Positions 42,706-52,069 are shown, counted from the stretch's first letter. The stretch is 64,000 bases of DNA from RGIG3002 sp964449325 (GCA_964449325.1 CAYUYJ010000003.1:180829-244828), one strand, 5' to 3'. The notes: a model not told the origin generated them from the sequence alone. Made by a program: numbers and translations.

Positions 42706-43247
42706 ATGAATTCTTTATACAAAAAAACGAGTTAACATTTTCGTTTATGTGGATTATTCTGTATGTTGTTTTATCCAGTGTTGCGGACACTCTTTCCGTT
42801 TCTCTGGGAATTGAAAAAGTAGTTACAGCACCGATGTGTATTTTGCTGTCTATCTTTCTCTGGGTGTGGATAAAGAAAAACGGTTTAAGTGAAAAGTGTG
42901 GATTTTGCAGATTTAAAGGAGATATAGGAAAATATTTATATTTTATACCTCTTGTTATTATTTCAACCTGTAATCTTTGGAATGGAGTCACGATAAATTT
43001 TCCTGTTATGGAATCGGTATTATATGTTTTGAGTATGCTTTGTGCCGGATTTCTGTTTACAATTATTTTTTATAAGGGGAAAAGTTTAATACCTTGTATT
43101 GTTTCCCATAGTATATTTAATTCATTGAGTGCTTTCGGAATAGAGGGATCACGCACATTCCATATAGTTGTAACGATAATATTAGCCATCCTATCCGTAG
43201 CTTATGCGATTTGGATTTGGAAGAAGATGTCGGAAGATCCCAAGTGA
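42706..43247 (+). pseudogene. Broken CPBP-family membrane protease gene
   Basis: A GAGGAGGATAAG site precedes ATG at 42706, but that frame stops after nine codons (MNSLYKKTS). One extra A in the A7 tract at 42721-42727 would join it to the next frame, which continues with ELTFSFMWIILYVVL and is open to 43247. The body resembles clostridial CPBP intramembrane proteases, but the conserved EExxxR and first His helices are absent. The protein passes straight from SMLCAGF to LFTIIFYKGKS, with only the last motif SHSIFNSLS kept. This looks like an internal in-frame deletion plus a frameshift. A sequencing error in the A-run could explain the frameshift but not the missing catalytic block. Confidence 0.65.
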
Positions 43248-43345
43248 ATGTCATGAATAGTGCATAGAAAATATAGGATATGACATGAATTAATAAATCA
43301 TTTAAAATTTCTACTTTCAAAATACTGATACGAGGAGATATTTAC

Positions 43346-43963
43346 ATGAGCAATCCATGGAAAGAAATAGATTTAAACGATTATGAAAGTCATATGAGTC
43401 TGGATAGCGTTTATCAGCTTCAGACTTTGAATGAGATGATGAAAGAGCAGTTTTATTCTTATGGAATAAAGAGTATCATGGTTCTCGGAATAGCCGGCGG
43501 AAACGGACTGGAGCATATACATAAGGATAAGTTTGAAGCGGTTTACGGTGTTGATATTAATCAGGATTATTTGGAAGCATGTAAAAAAAGATACCCGGAA
43601 TTAGAGGGTATCTTTCATACAATCTGTGCTGATTTACTGAGTGACAGCCTATATCTGCCAAATTCAGAAATGCTTATAGCCAACTTATTAATTGAATATA
43701 TTGGATACGAGTGTTTTCAAAGAGTCGTAAAGCTGGTAAGTCCGCAATATGTATCCTGCATTATACAAATAAACACCGATACTTCTTTTGTATCAGATTC
43801 CCCGTATTTGCATTCGTTTGACCGTTTGGAAGAGGTTCATTGTCAATTAGAGGGAGAAGAGCTTGTCGGAAGAATGCAGGAGATTGGATATAAAATGGAG
43901 TTGATGAAGGAAAAGAAACTGCCAAACGGAAAGAAATTAGTGCGGATTGATTTTGTAGGATAA
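43346..43963 (+). CDS. Class I SAM-dependent methyltransferase-like protein
   Basis: 205 residues. MVLGIAGGNGLEHI is a motif-I glycine loop, GVDINQDYLEACKKR contains the acidic residue that holds the ribose, and CADLL follows. Substrate unknown. CGAGGAGATAT precedes the ATG. It is followed 17 bases later by an acetyltransferase gene. Confidence 0.75.
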   Translation: MSNPWKEIDLNDYESHMSLDSVYQLQTLNEMMKEQFYSYGIKSIMVLGIAGGNGLEHIHKDKFEAVYGVDINQDYLEACKKRYPELEGIFHTICADLLSDSLYLPNSEMLIANLLIEYIGYECFQRVVKLVSPQYVSCIIQINTDTSFVSDSPYLHSFDRLEEVHCQLEGEELVGRMQEIGYKMELMKEKKLPNGKKLVRIDFVG

Positions 43964-43980
43964 ATTGAAAAGGAGATACT

Positions 43981-44460
43981 ATGGATATTAAGTATAGAAA
44001 AGCAACGATAGAAGATGCTGATTTGTTGATAAATATATATAATGCTTCTTTTTACAGTGATTATGTAAAATATGGTGAGTGTCCTGCATATGGAAGAACC
44101 AAAGAAGCAATGGAAAAATCAATTGTGAATAATCCTAAGTTTATATTTTACGATAAAGAAAAACCGGTTGGAGTGCTCTCTTATGAGAATAAAGGTGATG
44201 GAGAATATTATATCGGCTGTCTGTGTGTGATTCCGGAATATCAGGGAAGAGGAATTGGGACAAAGGCATTTCATTATTTTTTATCAGTATGTGAGGATTG
44301 GAAAAAAATTACATTAGTAACGCCTGTTGATAAAGAAGAAAATATAAAATTTTATACGCAAAAATGTGGATTTACCATAGGAAACAGAGAAATGGACGGC
44401 AATGTTGAAGTTGTGGGGTTCATAATGGAACAAAGTCAGGATAGATTGAGCCGAAAGTAA
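43981..44460 (+). CDS. GNAT-family N-acetyltransferase
   Basis: 159 residues. The acetyl-CoA-binding motif is CVIPEYQGRGIGTKAFHYF, with FYTQKCGF near the C-terminus. Acceptor unknown. AAAAGGAGAT lies upstream. Confidence 0.85.
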   Translation: MDIKYRKATIEDADLLINIYNASFYSDYVKYGECPAYGRTKEAMEKSIVNNPKFIFYDKEKPVGVLSYENKGDGEYYIGCLCVIPEYQGRGIGTKAFHYFLSVCEDWKKITLVTPVDKEENIKFYTQKCGFTIGNREMDGNVEVVGFIMEQSQDRLSRK

Positions 44461-44501
44461 CATACTATATTATAAGGTGTTACGAATTTGGAGGCTACAG
44501 A

Positions 44502-45350
44502 ATGCAAATATCCCGAAAAAAGAGAAACAAGGTACAGACGGTTTGGAAAGGAATTGTTTTCGGAATCGTTTGTACCTTTCTTTGTTTGAATCTGTGGCAG
44601 TTGTATGCAGACAGGCATGTATATGAAATACCGGATTATCAGAAAGAGGATTTACACAACATTTTAAATAAAAAAGAATTTTCTGAAGAGGATTACCAAT
44701 TCCTTTTTCGGCAGACAGGTCTTTCCAAAGCGGCATTGGAAACAATGCTGACAAAGGAGGGACAGGAAGAAATTTATCGGATACAGGAAAGGTTTTTTAT
44801 GGAACCGGAGATAAGTTGTGAAAGAAACAGTATTATTTCCCGGGAAGAGTGGGTGACAAAGGAAGAAAGCAGAATTATTTTTGCAGATCTGGAGGATGGA
44901 GATATTCTGATTACGCCCTGCTCCCATACTTATGGGTGGCGCAACGGTCATGCTGCAATCGTAGTGGATGCAGAAAAAGGAGAGACATTAGAGTCTGTTG
45001 TTTTGGGAAGCAAGTCTTCCATACAGTCCCTAGATAAATGGACATATTATCCGTGTGTCATGGTATTTCGACTGAAGGATGTGTCAAAGGGTGTGAGAAA
45101 AGAAATCGCACAGAAAGCAAAGGAGGAACTCTTGGGAGTGGACTATGGAATTACGGTGGGAGTGTTTTCACCAAAATATGAAAAACCCGAAAAGGTAAAA
45201 AAGACGAATTGTGCACATTTAGTTTGGGAAGCATATCGGTTTTGGGGGTATGATTTAGACAGTAACGGCGGTGCGGTGGTTACACCGGAAGATATTGCTG
45301 AAAGCAGTCTGTTGGAGCCGGTACAGGTTGTGGGGAAAAATTATAGCTAG
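44502..45350 (+). CDS. YiiX-like (permuted papain-fold) secreted or membrane-anchored protein
   Basis: 282 residues. A basic N-terminus and one hydrophobic segment (about residues 14-34) act as membrane anchor. The C-terminal half fits the permuted NlpC/P60-like fold: DLEDGDILIT, then His in GHAAIVVDAE and Cys in KKTNCAHLVWEAY as the likely catalytic pair. The family includes amidases that cleave peptide or lipid amide bonds; the substrate is unknown. The start follows TTGGAGGCTAC. Confidence 0.68.
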   Translation: MQISRKKRNKVQTVWKGIVFGIVCTFLCLNLWQLYADRHVYEIPDYQKEDLHNILNKKEFSEEDYQFLFRQTGLSKAALETMLTKEGQEEIYRIQERFFMEPEISCERNSIISREEWVTKEESRIIFADLEDGDILITPCSHTYGWRNGHAAIVVDAEKGETLESVVLGSKSSIQSLDKWTYYPCVMVFRLKDVSKGVRKEIAQKAKEELLGVDYGITVGVFSPKYEKPEKVKKTNCAHLVWEAYRFWGYDLDSNGGAVVTPEDIAESSLLEPVQVVGKNYS

Positions 45351-45496
45351 TTGCATTTTTTATTTGTAATTGCAAAAGCCCTGTGTTACACTTTTTAAAA
45401 GCATATATATTTCTATATAATTCTAAAGAACTTATTCATAACATTCTTTAATCATCTCAGAAAATCTATGCTTTTTATTTATACCGAATAAAAAAT

Positions 45497-45537
45497 GCAG
45501 GAGATTTTTTGAATGCTCCTGCCATACAGACAGGAGG
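45497..45537 (+). promoter_or_regulatory. Alternating hairpins over the ribosome binding site of the first Rpn gene
   Basis: CTCCTGC (45516-45522) can pair with GCAGGAG upstream (45497-45503), or its CTCCTG can pair with CAGGAG downstream (45531-45536), which is part of the ribosome binding site. The second pairing has a 9-base loop. The two states are mutually exclusive, so the leader could switch translation on and off. Beyond this, the 195-base gap before the gene shows nothing definite. Confidence 0.5.
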
Positions 45538-45545
45538 AAGAAAGA

Positions 45546-46502
45546 ATGAGTATTTTACAGGAACTGGAAACAACAGAGGTTCAGTATGATGAACATGTAA
45601 AAAGAATTCTAAGTAACCGTTACATTCTTGCATGGATATTGAAGTATACGACAGCAGAGTTTGAAGACTTATCGATTGAACAGATTGCGGAAACATGTAT
45701 TGCAGAAGAAATCAGTATTTCTAAGGTGCAGATGATGCCCGGAAAGACAAATACTAAGAAGAAAAAGCAAAATGGGCGAATCGAAGGAATGAATACGGAG
45801 GATAAAGTGCCGGGAGAGGGTGCGATTTATTATGATATACGTTTTTCGGCATATGCTCCAAACAACGGCGAGACGGTTAAGATTTTACTGAATATTGAAG
45901 CACAGAAGAAATTTAAGCTGAAATATGCATTGGTAACGAGAGGAATTTTTTATGCTGCAAGAATGATATCAGCACAATTGGATACTGAATTTTCGACAAA
46001 TGATTATTCAGGTATGGAGAAGGTCTATTCCATATGGATATGTATGAATGCTCCGGATTATATAGGCAATGCCATATCAGAGTATAGTATAAAAAAACAG
46101 GATATCATAGCCGGAATACCGGATAATAGAGAAGATTATGATAAAATGTCATTAGTAATGATTTGTTTGAATGGAACGAAAAATGGAAGGGAAAAAGGAG
46201 AGGGAATCATCGGTCTGCTGAATACCCTTTTGGCGACAGATATGAAAGTGGAGGAAAAAGGGAAAATTTTGTCGGAAAACTATGGCATCGTGGTAGACGA
46301 TAGTCTGGGAGAGGAGATGGAGCACATGTGCAACTTAGGCGAAGGAATCAGAGAGGATGCACTGGAAGAGGGGATTGAAATTCTAATAGAAACTTGTCAG
46401 GAATTAGGAGTAACGAAGGAGGAGACAAAGCTTAAACTTGAGAAGAAAGAGGTTTTGTCTGCGGATGCCGTGGATAGGTTAATGGAAAAATATTGGAAGT
46501 GA
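45546..46502 (+). CDS. Rpn/PD-(D/E)XK nuclease-family protein
   Basis: 318 residues. YYDIRF and LLNIEAQ provide the Asp and the Glu-x-Gln of a PD-(D/E)XK nuclease core like that of Rpn proteins, often annotated as transposase-like. Known Rpn proteins promote recombination or act in phage defence. The C-terminal 70 residues hold a conserved helical domain (CQELGVTKEETKLKLEKK...) shared with the second Rpn gene at 61067. AGGAGGAAG lies upstream, within the switch-like leader. Inside the gene, a strong binding site and ATG at 46326 could start a small C-terminal protein. Confidence 0.8.
   Translation: MSILQELETTEVQYDEHVKRILSNRYILAWILKYTTAEFEDLSIEQIAETCIAEEISISKVQMMPGKTNTKKKKQNGRIEGMNTEDKVPGEGAIYYDIRFSAYAPNNGETVKILLNIEAQKKFKLKYALVTRGIFYAARMISAQLDTEFSTNDYSGMEKVYSIWICMNAPDYIGNAISEYSIKKQDIIAGIPDNREDYDKMSLVMICLNGTKNGREKGEGIIGLLNTLLATDMKVEEKGKILSENYGIVVDDSLGEEMEHMCNLGEGIREDALEEGIEILIETCQELGVTKEETKLKLEKKEVLSADAVDRLMEKYWK
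46326..46502 (+). CDS. Possible internal C-terminal protein of the Rpn gene
   Basis: AGGAG (46312-46316) stands 9 bases before an in-frame ATG at 46326 (an ATG at 46317 is too close). Translation from there would give 58 residues covering just the C-terminal helical domain. In E. coli, Rpn genes make such intragenic small proteins that inhibit the full-length nuclease; whether that happens here is inference. Confidence 0.35.
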   Translation: MCNLGEGIREDALEEGIEILIETCQELGVTKEETKLKLEKKEVLSADAVDRLMEKYWK

Positions 46503-46510
46503 GTAAAGAG

Positions 46511-46539
46511 TGCCCTGGTTTGCGATTGCAGCCAGGGCA
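46511..46539 (+). terminator. Hairpin after the first Rpn gene
   Basis: TGCCCTGG (46511-46518) pairs with CCAGGGCA (46532-46539). The following T-run is short (TTC), so termination may be incomplete. Confidence 0.6.
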
Positions 46540-46723
46540 TTCAATATAATAAGATAATAATGGATTTGACTATGAAATTGTGGGGAAAAAAATTGAGGGG
46601 ATTTAAGGATTTTTTAATAATTAATCATGTACACTTTTCTTATCATCAGTGAAAAAGGTGAAATGCAGCAGAAAAACAGTGTGCATAATCGGATTTCACA
46701 AAAGGGAAGGGAGAAAATTTTAT

Positions 46724-49102
46724 ATGTTTTTACGCATATTAAAAAAAGATTTAAAGCGAAAAAGGACGATAAACATCATTTTATTAATCTTTATTATTCT
46801 GGCAACAATGTTTCTTGCCAGCAGTGCAAATAATCTGGTGGCAGTAACCGGTGCGGTAGAGCATTTTATGGAGATATCCAAAGTGCCGGATTTCTTTGTG
46901 GTTGCTCTTTCGGACGGAAAAGAAGATGAGATACAGAAATTCATCAAAGAAAATGAATATGTTTCAGAATATGAGACGGCACAGGGATTTAATCTGACAA
47001 ATGAACAGGTTGTCATTGAACAATGCCGGAAAGAACCTGACAGAACACAATATGAAAGGACAAATGCATTATTCATACAAGCTGTTCCTAAGAACTTTAT
47101 GAAAGTATTTCCCATGGACGGGGAACAGGTTTCTTTAAAATCGGGAGAAATCGCATTTCCCAAAATGGAAGCAGATAATAATCAGTTACAGGTGGGAGAT
47201 AAGGTTCGAATAAAAGTCGGGGAGGTGGAGCAGGAGTTTGAAATTGCTGTTATTGTTAAGGATGCCGTATTTGGAAATACATTTACGGGATATAAACGAT
47301 TACTTATTTCCGATGCGGATTTTGCACAATATACGGAGCAGAAAAATCTGACTTATATAGATATACATAATGTGAATTGCAAAGATACAGAAGCTTTTAG
47401 CAGGGAGTGGCGGGAAGCTGATTTTAGTGTAATTACCAGTCAGGAGAAAGAAATAATTGCTACGAGCTACATTGTGGATATACTTGCTGCGGGTATTTTG
47501 GTTATTGTAAGTATATGTCTTATATTGATTGCTTTTCTGGTGCTTCGCTTTACGATTGTATTTACTTTGCAGGAAGACTATAAAGAAATCGGTATTATGA
47601 AAGCAATCGGGATAAGGGACAGAGGGATTAAAGGTCTTTATCTGATAAAATATACCGCCATTTCCGTTGTTGGTGCTGTTGTTGGTTTTATCTTAAGTTT
47701 TCCTTTTGGGGGTACGCTGCTGGAAATTGCGATTGTAAATATTAAAGTAGATAAGGCGGAACAGAATTTCTTGATTAATATAGTCTGTGCACTGGCTATT
47801 GTCGCGATTGTTTTATTATTCTGTTATTCCAGCACAAACAGTCTAAAGAAATTTTCGGCGCTGGATGCTATTCGGAACGGTTCTAATGGGGAACGGTTTA
47901 GAGCAAAAAATCATGTAATGTTATGGAAGAGAAAACGGATGAAGCCGTACTTCTATTTAGCATTGAATGATATATTAAGCGGTATGAAGCGGTTTGGGAT
48001 ATTGGCGGTAACATTTTGTCTGGGGACCATGCTTATTTTGTTGCCGCTAAGCGCGTCAGATACATTTAAAGATGATAGTATTGTCAGGTCGTTCAGTCTG
48101 GCTCAGACGGATGTTTATCTTGATAATGGTAAAACGGAACAATATGTTGTAGACAAAGATGTAGATAGATTGCTGGAAGATTTGGAGAGCATGGAAAACG
48201 TGTTAGAAGAAAATGGTATTTCTGCCAAGGCGGTTGCGGATGTTGTATATACAATATCCTGTTATGCAGATGCTTCAAAAGAGAGTTATTCTTATTATAC
48301 CTTACAGGCAGTCGGTAATTGGGAGAGTCATTATTTGTTACTGGAGGGAAGGGAGCCAAACTTAGCCAATGAAATCATGATTACAGACAAAACGGCAAAA
48401 GAAATGGGAGTAGATATTGGCGACAGCATTTACTTTAAAATGAGTGGTGAGGTGAGAGAATTTATTATTACCGGGACCTATCAGTCTATGATGAATATGG
48501 GATACGGGTTCCGTGTAAGCAGAAATGCTGAGTTAAGTTCCGAATATATGGCTGCACTTTTTTGTTTGCAGATAGAAGTTGAGGATATGGAATCGGAGGA
48601 AGCTTGTGAAAGGCTGAAAGAAATATTCCCGGATTATAAGGTGTATAATGCCGTGGAAATAATTAATCAATTTACCGGTAATATTGTTGAACAGATAGAT
48701 GTAGTAACGTTTTGTATCACTGCCATTGTTCTGATTATTAATAGTCTTATTACAGTTTTATTGATGAAAACCATCATGACAAAGGAGCGGGGAGATATTG
48801 CACTGTTAAAGAGTATAGGCTTTGATGACCGTTCTGTAAAGGCATGGCAGATTACCAGAATATTAATAGTATTGCTTGTTGCGATTGTAATGGGAGCGAT
48901 ACTGTCGAATATACTTACACCTTATACTATGGGTCGGATTTTCGCCATGATGGGTGCAAATAAAATGAAGTTGATTTTGAATCCGTTGGAGGCTTATGTA
49001 CTTTATCCGCTGCTGCTTCTGGCAGTGACCGGAGCGTCGGCATTCTTCTGTGCAGGAGGAGTTAAGAAGGTAGAGCTTCGTGAAGTGAATACAATGGAAT
49101 AA
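46724..49102 (+). CDS. FtsX/MacB-type ABC transporter permease
   Basis: 792 residues with two FtsX-type membrane blocks. A first helix at about residues 17-36 (NIILLIFIILATMFLASSA) is followed by an extracytoplasmic domain and three helices. A second such arrangement starts near residue 420 and ends with helices at the C-terminus. KEIGIMKAIG and DIALLKSIGFDD are the coupling segments that touch the ATPase. The start at 46724 follows GGGAAGGGAGAAAA. It is part of a permease-ATPase-response regulator-kinase run, an arrangement common for sensing or exporting antimicrobial peptides. Confidence 0.85.
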   Translation: MFLRILKKDLKRKRTINIILLIFIILATMFLASSANNLVAVTGAVEHFMEISKVPDFFVVALSDGKEDEIQKFIKENEYVSEYETAQGFNLTNEQVVIEQCRKEPDRTQYERTNALFIQAVPKNFMKVFPMDGEQVSLKSGEIAFPKMEADNNQLQVGDKVRIKVGEVEQEFEIAVIVKDAVFGNTFTGYKRLLISDADFAQYTEQKNLTYIDIHNVNCKDTEAFSREWREADFSVITSQEKEIIATSYIVDILAAGILVIVSICLILIAFLVLRFTIVFTLQEDYKEIGIMKAIGIRDRGIKGLYLIKYTAISVVGAVVGFILSFPFGGTLLEIAIVNIKVDKAEQNFLINIVCALAIVAIVLLFCYSSTNSLKKFSALDAIRNGSNGERFRAKNHVMLWKRKRMKPYFYLALNDILSGMKRFGILAVTFCLGTMLILLPLSASDTFKDDSIVRSFSLAQTDVYLDNGKTEQYVVDKDVDRLLEDLESMENVLEENGISAKAVADVVYTISCYADASKESYSYYTLQAVGNWESHYLLLEGREPNLANEIMITDKTAKEMGVDIGDSIYFKMSGEVREFIITGTYQSMMNMGYGFRVSRNAELSSEYMAALFCLQIEVEDMESEEACERLKEIFPDYKVYNAVEIINQFTGNIVEQIDVVTFCITAIVLIINSLITVLLMKTIMTKERGDIALLKSIGFDDRSVKAWQITRILIVLLVAIVMGAILSNILTPYTMGRIFAMMGANKMKLILNPLEAYVLYPLLLLAVTGASAFFCAGGVKKVELREVNTME

Positions 49103-49144
49103 GAAGAGTGAAAATTGATGGGACAGAAAGAGAGAGGTTAAATT

Positions 49145-49909
49145 ATGAATTCTTTGAAAGTAAAAGATTTGTGTAAAACATACATAGTAAATAAAAGACA
49201 GAATAACGTGCTGCGAAATGTAAATTTGGAGATTAAGGAAGGGGAAATGGCGGCAATTATGGGTCCCAGCGGTTCCGGTAAATCCACGCTTCTCTATACG
49301 GTCAGCGGCATGGACAGTATTACGGCAGGAAAGGTAGACTTTTTCGGAAAAGACATAAGCAGTTTAAATGCTGCGGAAATGAGCAATCTGAGACTGGATG
49401 AAATGGGTTTTATTTTTCAACAGATGTATATGTTAAAAAATCTGAGTATATATGATAATATATTGTTACCGGCATATCAATCCAAAAACGGAAAAGGAAA
49501 TCGGAAAGAAATCAACGAGCGTGCCAGAGAACTGATGCATAAGCTGGGCATTAGTGAGATTGCGGAGCATGATATCAATGAGGTGTCCGGCGGGCAGCTG
49601 CAGCGTGCCTGTATTTGCCGGAGTCTGATAAATAAGCCGAAAATGATTTTTGCGGACGAACCTACCGGAGCGTTGAACCAGCAGAATTCCAAAGAGGTTA
49701 TGAAGGAGTTGAACCGGATTAATGCGGAGGGAACAACCATTATGCTTGTAACCCACGATATGAAGGTAGCAGCGAAAAGCGACCGGGTGCTTTATATCGA
49801 GGACGGTAATATTAAAGGGGAATATACGCTTGGAAAGTATGCGGACAAGGAAGAGACGAAGGAACGTGAGAGAAAGCTGTCGAATTGGCTGATGGAGATG
49901 GGATTTTAG
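49145..49909 (+). CDS. ABC transporter ATP-binding protein (MacB/LolD type)
   Basis: 254 residues. Walker A GPSGSGKST, Q-loop FIFQQMYML, signature VSGGQLQRACICRSL and Walker B IFADEPTGALN are all intact. AAAGAGAGAGGT precedes the ATG. It should energise the permease encoded just upstream, and its stop is one base before the response regulator start, so translation is coupled. Confidence 0.92.
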   Translation: MNSLKVKDLCKTYIVNKRQNNVLRNVNLEIKEGEMAAIMGPSGSGKSTLLYTVSGMDSITAGKVDFFGKDISSLNAAEMSNLRLDEMGFIFQQMYMLKNLSIYDNILLPAYQSKNGKGNRKEINERARELMHKLGISEIAEHDINEVSGGQLQRACICRSLINKPKMIFADEPTGALNQQNSKEVMKELNRINAEGTTIMLVTHDMKVAAKSDRVLYIEDGNIKGEYTLGKYADKEETKERERKLSNWLMEMGF

Positions 49910-49910
49910 A

Positions 49911-50591
49911 ATGTTTGATATTCTTTTGGTGGAAGATTATGAGGAATTGAATGAGTTGATGCAGACTTTTCTGAAAAGAGAAGGGTATACGGTGAAGGGC
50001 GTCTTTTCGGGAGAAGAGGCGCTGCAATTCCTTGAGAGTAATAAGGTGAAGCTGGTGGTGCTGGATGTGGTGCTGCCGGGGATGGATGGATTTGCGGTGT
50101 GTGCTTCCATTCGGGAGAAGAGTAACATTCCGATTATTTTCCTAAGTGCAAGGGTGCAGAAGGAAGACAAAATCAACGGATTTTTGCAGGGCGCGGATGA
50201 CTATGTGGAGAAGCCCGTGGACATGGATATCTTGAATGCAAAAGTGAAGGCACTGATACGAAGGAACTATGAACTAAAGCAGAAAAATACGGTAATCCAT
50301 TCGGGAGCACTGCTGATTGACAAGGAAGCAAAGCAGGTTTATTTAGAGAATAAGGAGATTGCCCTGACAGTCAAGGAATACGAATTGCTTGTGTTGCTTG
50401 CGGAGAACCCCGGCAAGACCTTGAAAAAGGAATTTTTGTTTAATCAGATATGGGGTGCAGACAGCTTCAGTGAAAACCAGACTCTGACGGTACATATAAA
50501 AATGCTCCGTGATAAAATTGAGAAAGACCCGAAACAGCCAAAGCGGATAAAGACCGTGTGGGGAGTGGGATATAAATATGAGGAAGTTTAA
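49911..50591 (+). CDS. OmpR-family response regulator
   Basis: 226 residues. The receiver domain has the acidic pocket ILLVEDYEE and the phosphorylated Asp in LVVLDVVLPGMDGF. The C-terminal winged helix ends in KRIKTVWGVGYKYEEV. It overlaps the kinase gene by 14 bases. The likely target is the transporter operon itself. Confidence 0.94.
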   Translation: MFDILLVEDYEELNELMQTFLKREGYTVKGVFSGEEALQFLESNKVKLVVLDVVLPGMDGFAVCASIREKSNIPIIFLSARVQKEDKINGFLQGADDYVEKPVDMDILNAKVKALIRRNYELKQKNTVIHSGALLIDKEAKQVYLENKEIALTVKEYELLVLLAENPGKTLKKEFLFNQIWGADSFSENQTLTVHIKMLRDKIEKDPKQPKRIKTVWGVGYKYEEV

Positions 50592-51852
50592 CGGGGTTAT
50601 AATAGGTGTTGTGTGTGTTTATGCTATTCTGGCGGTAATTTCTCTTTCTTTGTTTGGGGAAAAAGAGCAGGAAGAAAGCATGGCATACAAGGTAGAAGTA
50701 AATGAAATCATGACAGGCTTGGAAGAAAGTGGGACTTTTTTCAAGCCTGTTTTAGATGGGAAAGAGGCTGTTCGGGAGGTTTCTTTTCTTTCTTCGGAGG
50801 ATATGGGGACGAGTGCAGAGATTCAGCAGTTTTTTGGAAATAAAAACGGAGTAAGCAGTCTGTTTCGTCCCTTTTTTTCGGAAGGAAAACTGAGCGGATT
50901 TGTACGATTTGATTATGTTGCCACGACTAAAAGCGGGAATGTGGTCTGGGTGGTTGAAGGAATTTTGTTGTTGTCCTTTTCTTTTATTTTTGTAATTTTA
51001 GTATATATAAAATATAAAATTCTAAAGCCCTTCAGCGTACTTCGTGATATGCCCTATGAGTTGTCAAAGGGGCATTTGCAGGGGGAACTGGAAGAAAATA
51101 AGAACCGGTTTTTCGGAAAATTTGTATGGGGAATTGCTATGTTGCGGGATACACTTTCCTCGGCAAAAGCAAAGGAACTGGAGCTGGAAAAGGAGAAAAA
51201 GCTGTTGCTTTTGTCGCTATCTCATGATATTAAAATTCCTCTCAGTACGATTAAGCTTTATGCAAAAGCATTAAATGAGGGTGTTTATGATACGGAGGAA
51301 AAAAGGATTCATGCGGCAGGACAGATTGAGGCTCATGCCTTGGAAATAGAAAAATATGTGAAGGAAATTGTAACGGCGTCCAGTGAGGATATTTTTGTCA
51401 TTGAAGTGGAAAACTCGGAATTTTATTTAAAGGATCTGGTGGAAAAAATAAGGCTGGTTTATGAACCGAAATGCCGTTTGTCCATGATAGATTTCACGAT
51501 AGGAAAATATAGCAATAAGCTTTTAAAGGGAGATTTTGACCGTGCCTTTGAGGTAATGGAAAATCTGTTTCATAATGCTTTCAAATATGGAGACGGGAAA
51601 CAAATTAGGATTGATTTTTATGAGGAAGACTACTGTCAGGTGATTCAGATATTTAATACCGGTGAGCCTATAGATTCGGAGGAAATGCCGCACATTTTTG
51701 ACAGCTTTTACCGGGGCAGCAATGTAGGGAAAGAGAGCGGAAACGGATTGGGATTATACATCAGTAAGAAGATTATGCAAAAGATGGAAGGAGAAATTTT
51801 TGCGCAGCGGATAGAGAATGGAATGTGTTTTGGGGTAGTGCTTCGGATGTAA
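50578..51852 (+). CDS. Membrane sensor histidine kinase
   Basis: 424 residues. Two membrane segments (about 6-26 and 122-146) enclose a short extracytoplasmic region of some 95 residues. The phospho-accepting His is in LLSLSHDIKIPLSTIK, the ATP-binding N box in NLFHNAFKYGDG and the G box in GNGLGLYISKKIM. It pairs with the overlapping response regulator gene. Confidence 0.94.
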   Translation: MRKFNGVIIGVVCVYAILAVISLSLFGEKEQEESMAYKVEVNEIMTGLEESGTFFKPVLDGKEAVREVSFLSSEDMGTSAEIQQFFGNKNGVSSLFRPFFSEGKLSGFVRFDYVATTKSGNVVWVVEGILLLSFSFIFVILVYIKYKILKPFSVLRDMPYELSKGHLQGELEENKNRFFGKFVWGIAMLRDTLSSAKAKELELEKEKKLLLLSLSHDIKIPLSTIKLYAKALNEGVYDTEEKRIHAAGQIEAHALEIEKYVKEIVTASSEDIFVIEVENSEFYLKDLVEKIRLVYEPKCRLSMIDFTIGKYSNKLLKGDFDRAFEVMENLFHNAFKYGDGKQIRIDFYEEDYCQVIQIFNTGEPIDSEEMPHIFDSFYRGSNVGKESGNGLGLYISKKIMQKMEGEIFAQRIENGMCFGVVLRM

Positions 51853-51865
51853 GTGAAACATCTGC

Positions 51866-51894
51866 TTGACACAGCAATACAACAGTGCTACAAT
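51866..51894 (+). promoter_or_regulatory. Promoter of the riboflavin operon
   Basis: TTGACA (51866-51871) and TACAAT (51889-51894) are spaced by exactly 17 bases, immediately upstream of the FMN aptamer. Confidence 0.8.
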
Positions 51895-51910
51895 TCAAAA
51901 CAATTAAATA

Positions 51911-52036
51911 AATATCTTCAGGGCAGGGTGTAATTCCCTACCGGCGGTAAAGCCCGCGAGCGGACATTTTGAAAATGAAAGCATGATTCGGTGAAACTCC
52001 GAAGCCGACAGTATAGTCTGGATGAAAGAAGAGAAA
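51911..52036 (+). ncRNA. FMN riboswitch (RFN element)
   Basis: The conserved blocks AGGGCAGGGTG, CCCTACCGGCGGTAAAGCCC, GAGCGG, GGTGAAACTCC and GAAGCCGACAGT are all present in order, and TCTTC/GAAGA closes the outer stem. It binds FMN and controls the rib genes through the terminator just downstream. Confidence 0.97.
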
Positions 52037-52069
52037 TGATAATAGTGGAGAGAAAATAGTACGATCTCA

